A stretch of DNA of 35,318 nucleotides from an uncultured Oscillospiraceae bacterium. GTDB lineage: Bacteria; Bacillota; Clostridia; Oscillospirales; Acutalibacteraceae. The position numbers and the translations under genes are program-made. Numbering within the stretch: the stretch's first letter is position 1; every line of letters starts with the position of its first letter. The notes beneath the pieces are model-generated. The model was not told the origin of the DNA. It did no database searches and was given only the letters and a program-made list of their open reading frames with translations. Shown piece after piece: positions 34,387-35,318 of this stretch. The stretch spans positions 1 to 35,318 of the forward strand of contig UQWL01000023.1 in assembly GCA_900544715.1 (NCBI GenBank). Reading direction: 5' to 3'.

Positions 34387-34643
34387 TTCGCTCCATAGCG
34401 GATGGGGAATACGGGAAATAAAATCTGTTCGGCGCTTCTCATTTGCTTTGCAGGTTTTGCGCGGCCTTCATTTTCAATTTCCGAATCCAAATTTTTTCCG
34501 GTTTTCCATGGAAATATTTCCTAAGCCCTTTAATGCGTCTCTGAACTTGCCCTGAAAGGGCCCAAAATGCCAAAACAATAACGAAAGTGCCGTATTTTTC
34601 CGCTCCCTTTCGCCGATACTAAGGCAAAAGGGGGCGAAACGCT
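34387..34643. other. Intergenic stretch before the tpx unit
   Basis: No gene. TTTCGCC (34608-34614) and GGCGAAA (34632-34638) form a stem just before the next start codon. Confidence 0.4.
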
Positions 34644-34754
34644 ATGGAAGTAGAAAATCCGATTAACGAATATGTCTCTCAGCTTTTCCCGGAAGAGGGC
34701 ACGCTCGCGTTCATCGCTTCTATTGCAATGAAATTCAGGAGGAATGCTCAATGA
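34644..34754 (+). CDS. Short upstream frame coupled to tpx (36 aa)
   Basis: MEVENPINEYVSQLF and a short helix end at a TGA that overlaps the tpx ATG (ATGA). A G-rich site precedes its ATG. It may be a leader peptide for coupled translation or the truncated N-terminus of an enzyme; I do not recognise it. Confidence 0.4.
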   Translation: MEVENPINEYVSQLFPEEGTLAFIASIAMKFRRNAQ

Positions 34755-35248
34755 CCGTTACGTTCAAAGGAAACCCAATCACCCTCTGCGGAAAGCAGCT
34801 CCAACCCGGCGATGCGATGCCCGATTTCACGCTGACGGACAACAATCTTCAGCTGGTGCGCGGAAAGGATTTATCTGGCGTGCGTGTGTTTCTCACCATT
34901 CCCTCTCTCGATACCGGTGTATGTGATCAGGAGGTGCGGCGCTTCAATGAGGCTGCCGCCTCATTTCCAGCTGTAAAAATCTATGCGGTCAGTCTGGATC
35001 TTCCCTTTGCACAATCGCGCTGGTGCGGCGCGGCAGGTGTGGAACAGGTGCGGACCCTGTCCGATTACCGGGACCACAGCTTTGGAAAGGCCACAGGCAC
35101 CCGGATGGAAGAACTGGGGCTTCTGGCCCGCGCCGTAATCCTGGTAGATAACGATGGGACGGTCGCCTATGTGGAATATGTTCCGGAGGTCACCAACCAT
35201 CCGGACTATAACGCCGCGCTTGAAGCGCTGCGTAAAATTTCTCAGTAG
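34751..35248 (+). CDS. tpx: Thiol peroxidase (2-Cys peroxiredoxin, Tpx family)
   Basis: A 165-residue cytoplasmic peroxidase that reduces hydrogen peroxide and alkyl peroxides with thioredoxin. The peroxidatic Cys58 lies in PSLDTGVCDQE and the resolving Cys92 in SRWCGAAG, the spacing diagnostic of Tpx. The opening TVTFKGNPITLCG and the ending with ALEALRK are typical. AGGAGG is eight bases before the ATG, which overlaps the stop of the small upstream frame. It is complete within the window. Confidence 0.95.
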   Translation: MTVTFKGNPITLCGKQLQPGDAMPDFTLTDNNLQLVRGKDLSGVRVFLTIPSLDTGVCDQEVRRFNEAAASFPAVKIYAVSLDLPFAQSRWCGAAGVEQVRTLSDYRDHSFGKATGTRMEELGLLARAVILVDNDGTVAYVEYVPEVTNHPDYNAALEALRKISQ

Positions 35249-35318
35249 GTATTAAAGCAAAGGTAAGCTTGCGAGATACAAATGAATTTGCTGAGAGGAT
35301 AGGAATTACACAAGCCCA

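Overview
The window looks like a chromosomal segment of a Clostridia-type Bacillota. Shine-Dalgarno sites are strong (GGAGG-like), TTG starts are common, promoters are close to TTGACA/TATAAT, and there is a meso-diaminopimelate dehydrogenase plus integrative-element genes of the clostridial kind. Genus cannot be read from the sequence.

Layout. (1) 0.2-5.2 kb, minus strand: an AraC regulator followed by a metallophosphoesterase, a GPH-type sugar transporter and an esterase, probably one regulated catabolic unit. (2) 5.3-11.6 kb, minus strand: YbjQ-family protein with a small membrane protein, CTP synthase, a DUF1846 protein, a GMP synthase whose glutaminase half is shortened and lacks its catalytic signature, and diaminopimelate dehydrogenase. 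(3) 11.8-17.1 kb: repeated small modules, each with a ribbon-helix-helix (RHH) repressor gene on the minus strand, a convergent structured small-RNA candidate on the plus strand, and a small helical protein gene downstream of the repressor. Between the two module clusters sit a CofE-like ligase and an alpha/beta hydrolase. (4) 17.5-20.5 kb, minus strand: purA and a full-length guaA in one unit with a consensus promoter, i.e. both branches from IMP; then tRNA-Arg(ACG) on the plus strand.

(5) 20.7-29.2 kb: an accessory island, apparently AT-richer. It holds a LacI-ribokinase fusion, a broken nuclease-methylase restriction gene, an apparently intact AbiE type IV toxin-antitoxin pair, a broken element sigma factor, an XRE regulator, an excisionase-like HTH protein, and a CHC2 zinc-finger protein fused by deletion to the tail of a large serine recombinase. 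It reads as the collapsed remains of an integrative element. (6) 29.2-35.3 kb, plus strand: a P-type ATPase behind a consensus promoter and a NiCo (czcD-type) riboswitch with terminator, then a frameshifted L-2-amino-thiazoline-4-carboxylate hydrolase-family gene, a YetF-like membrane protein, a frameshifted cupin and thiol peroxidase (metal and stress functions).

The strongest candidate for something undescribed is the RHH/small-RNA module family. It has three readable copies and one clear remnant. The three readable copies each have a near-consensus promoter embedded in a different long palindrome, while the convergent RNA keeps its terminator stem through compensatory change. All of this is by-eye reading; no alignment, folding or database search was run.
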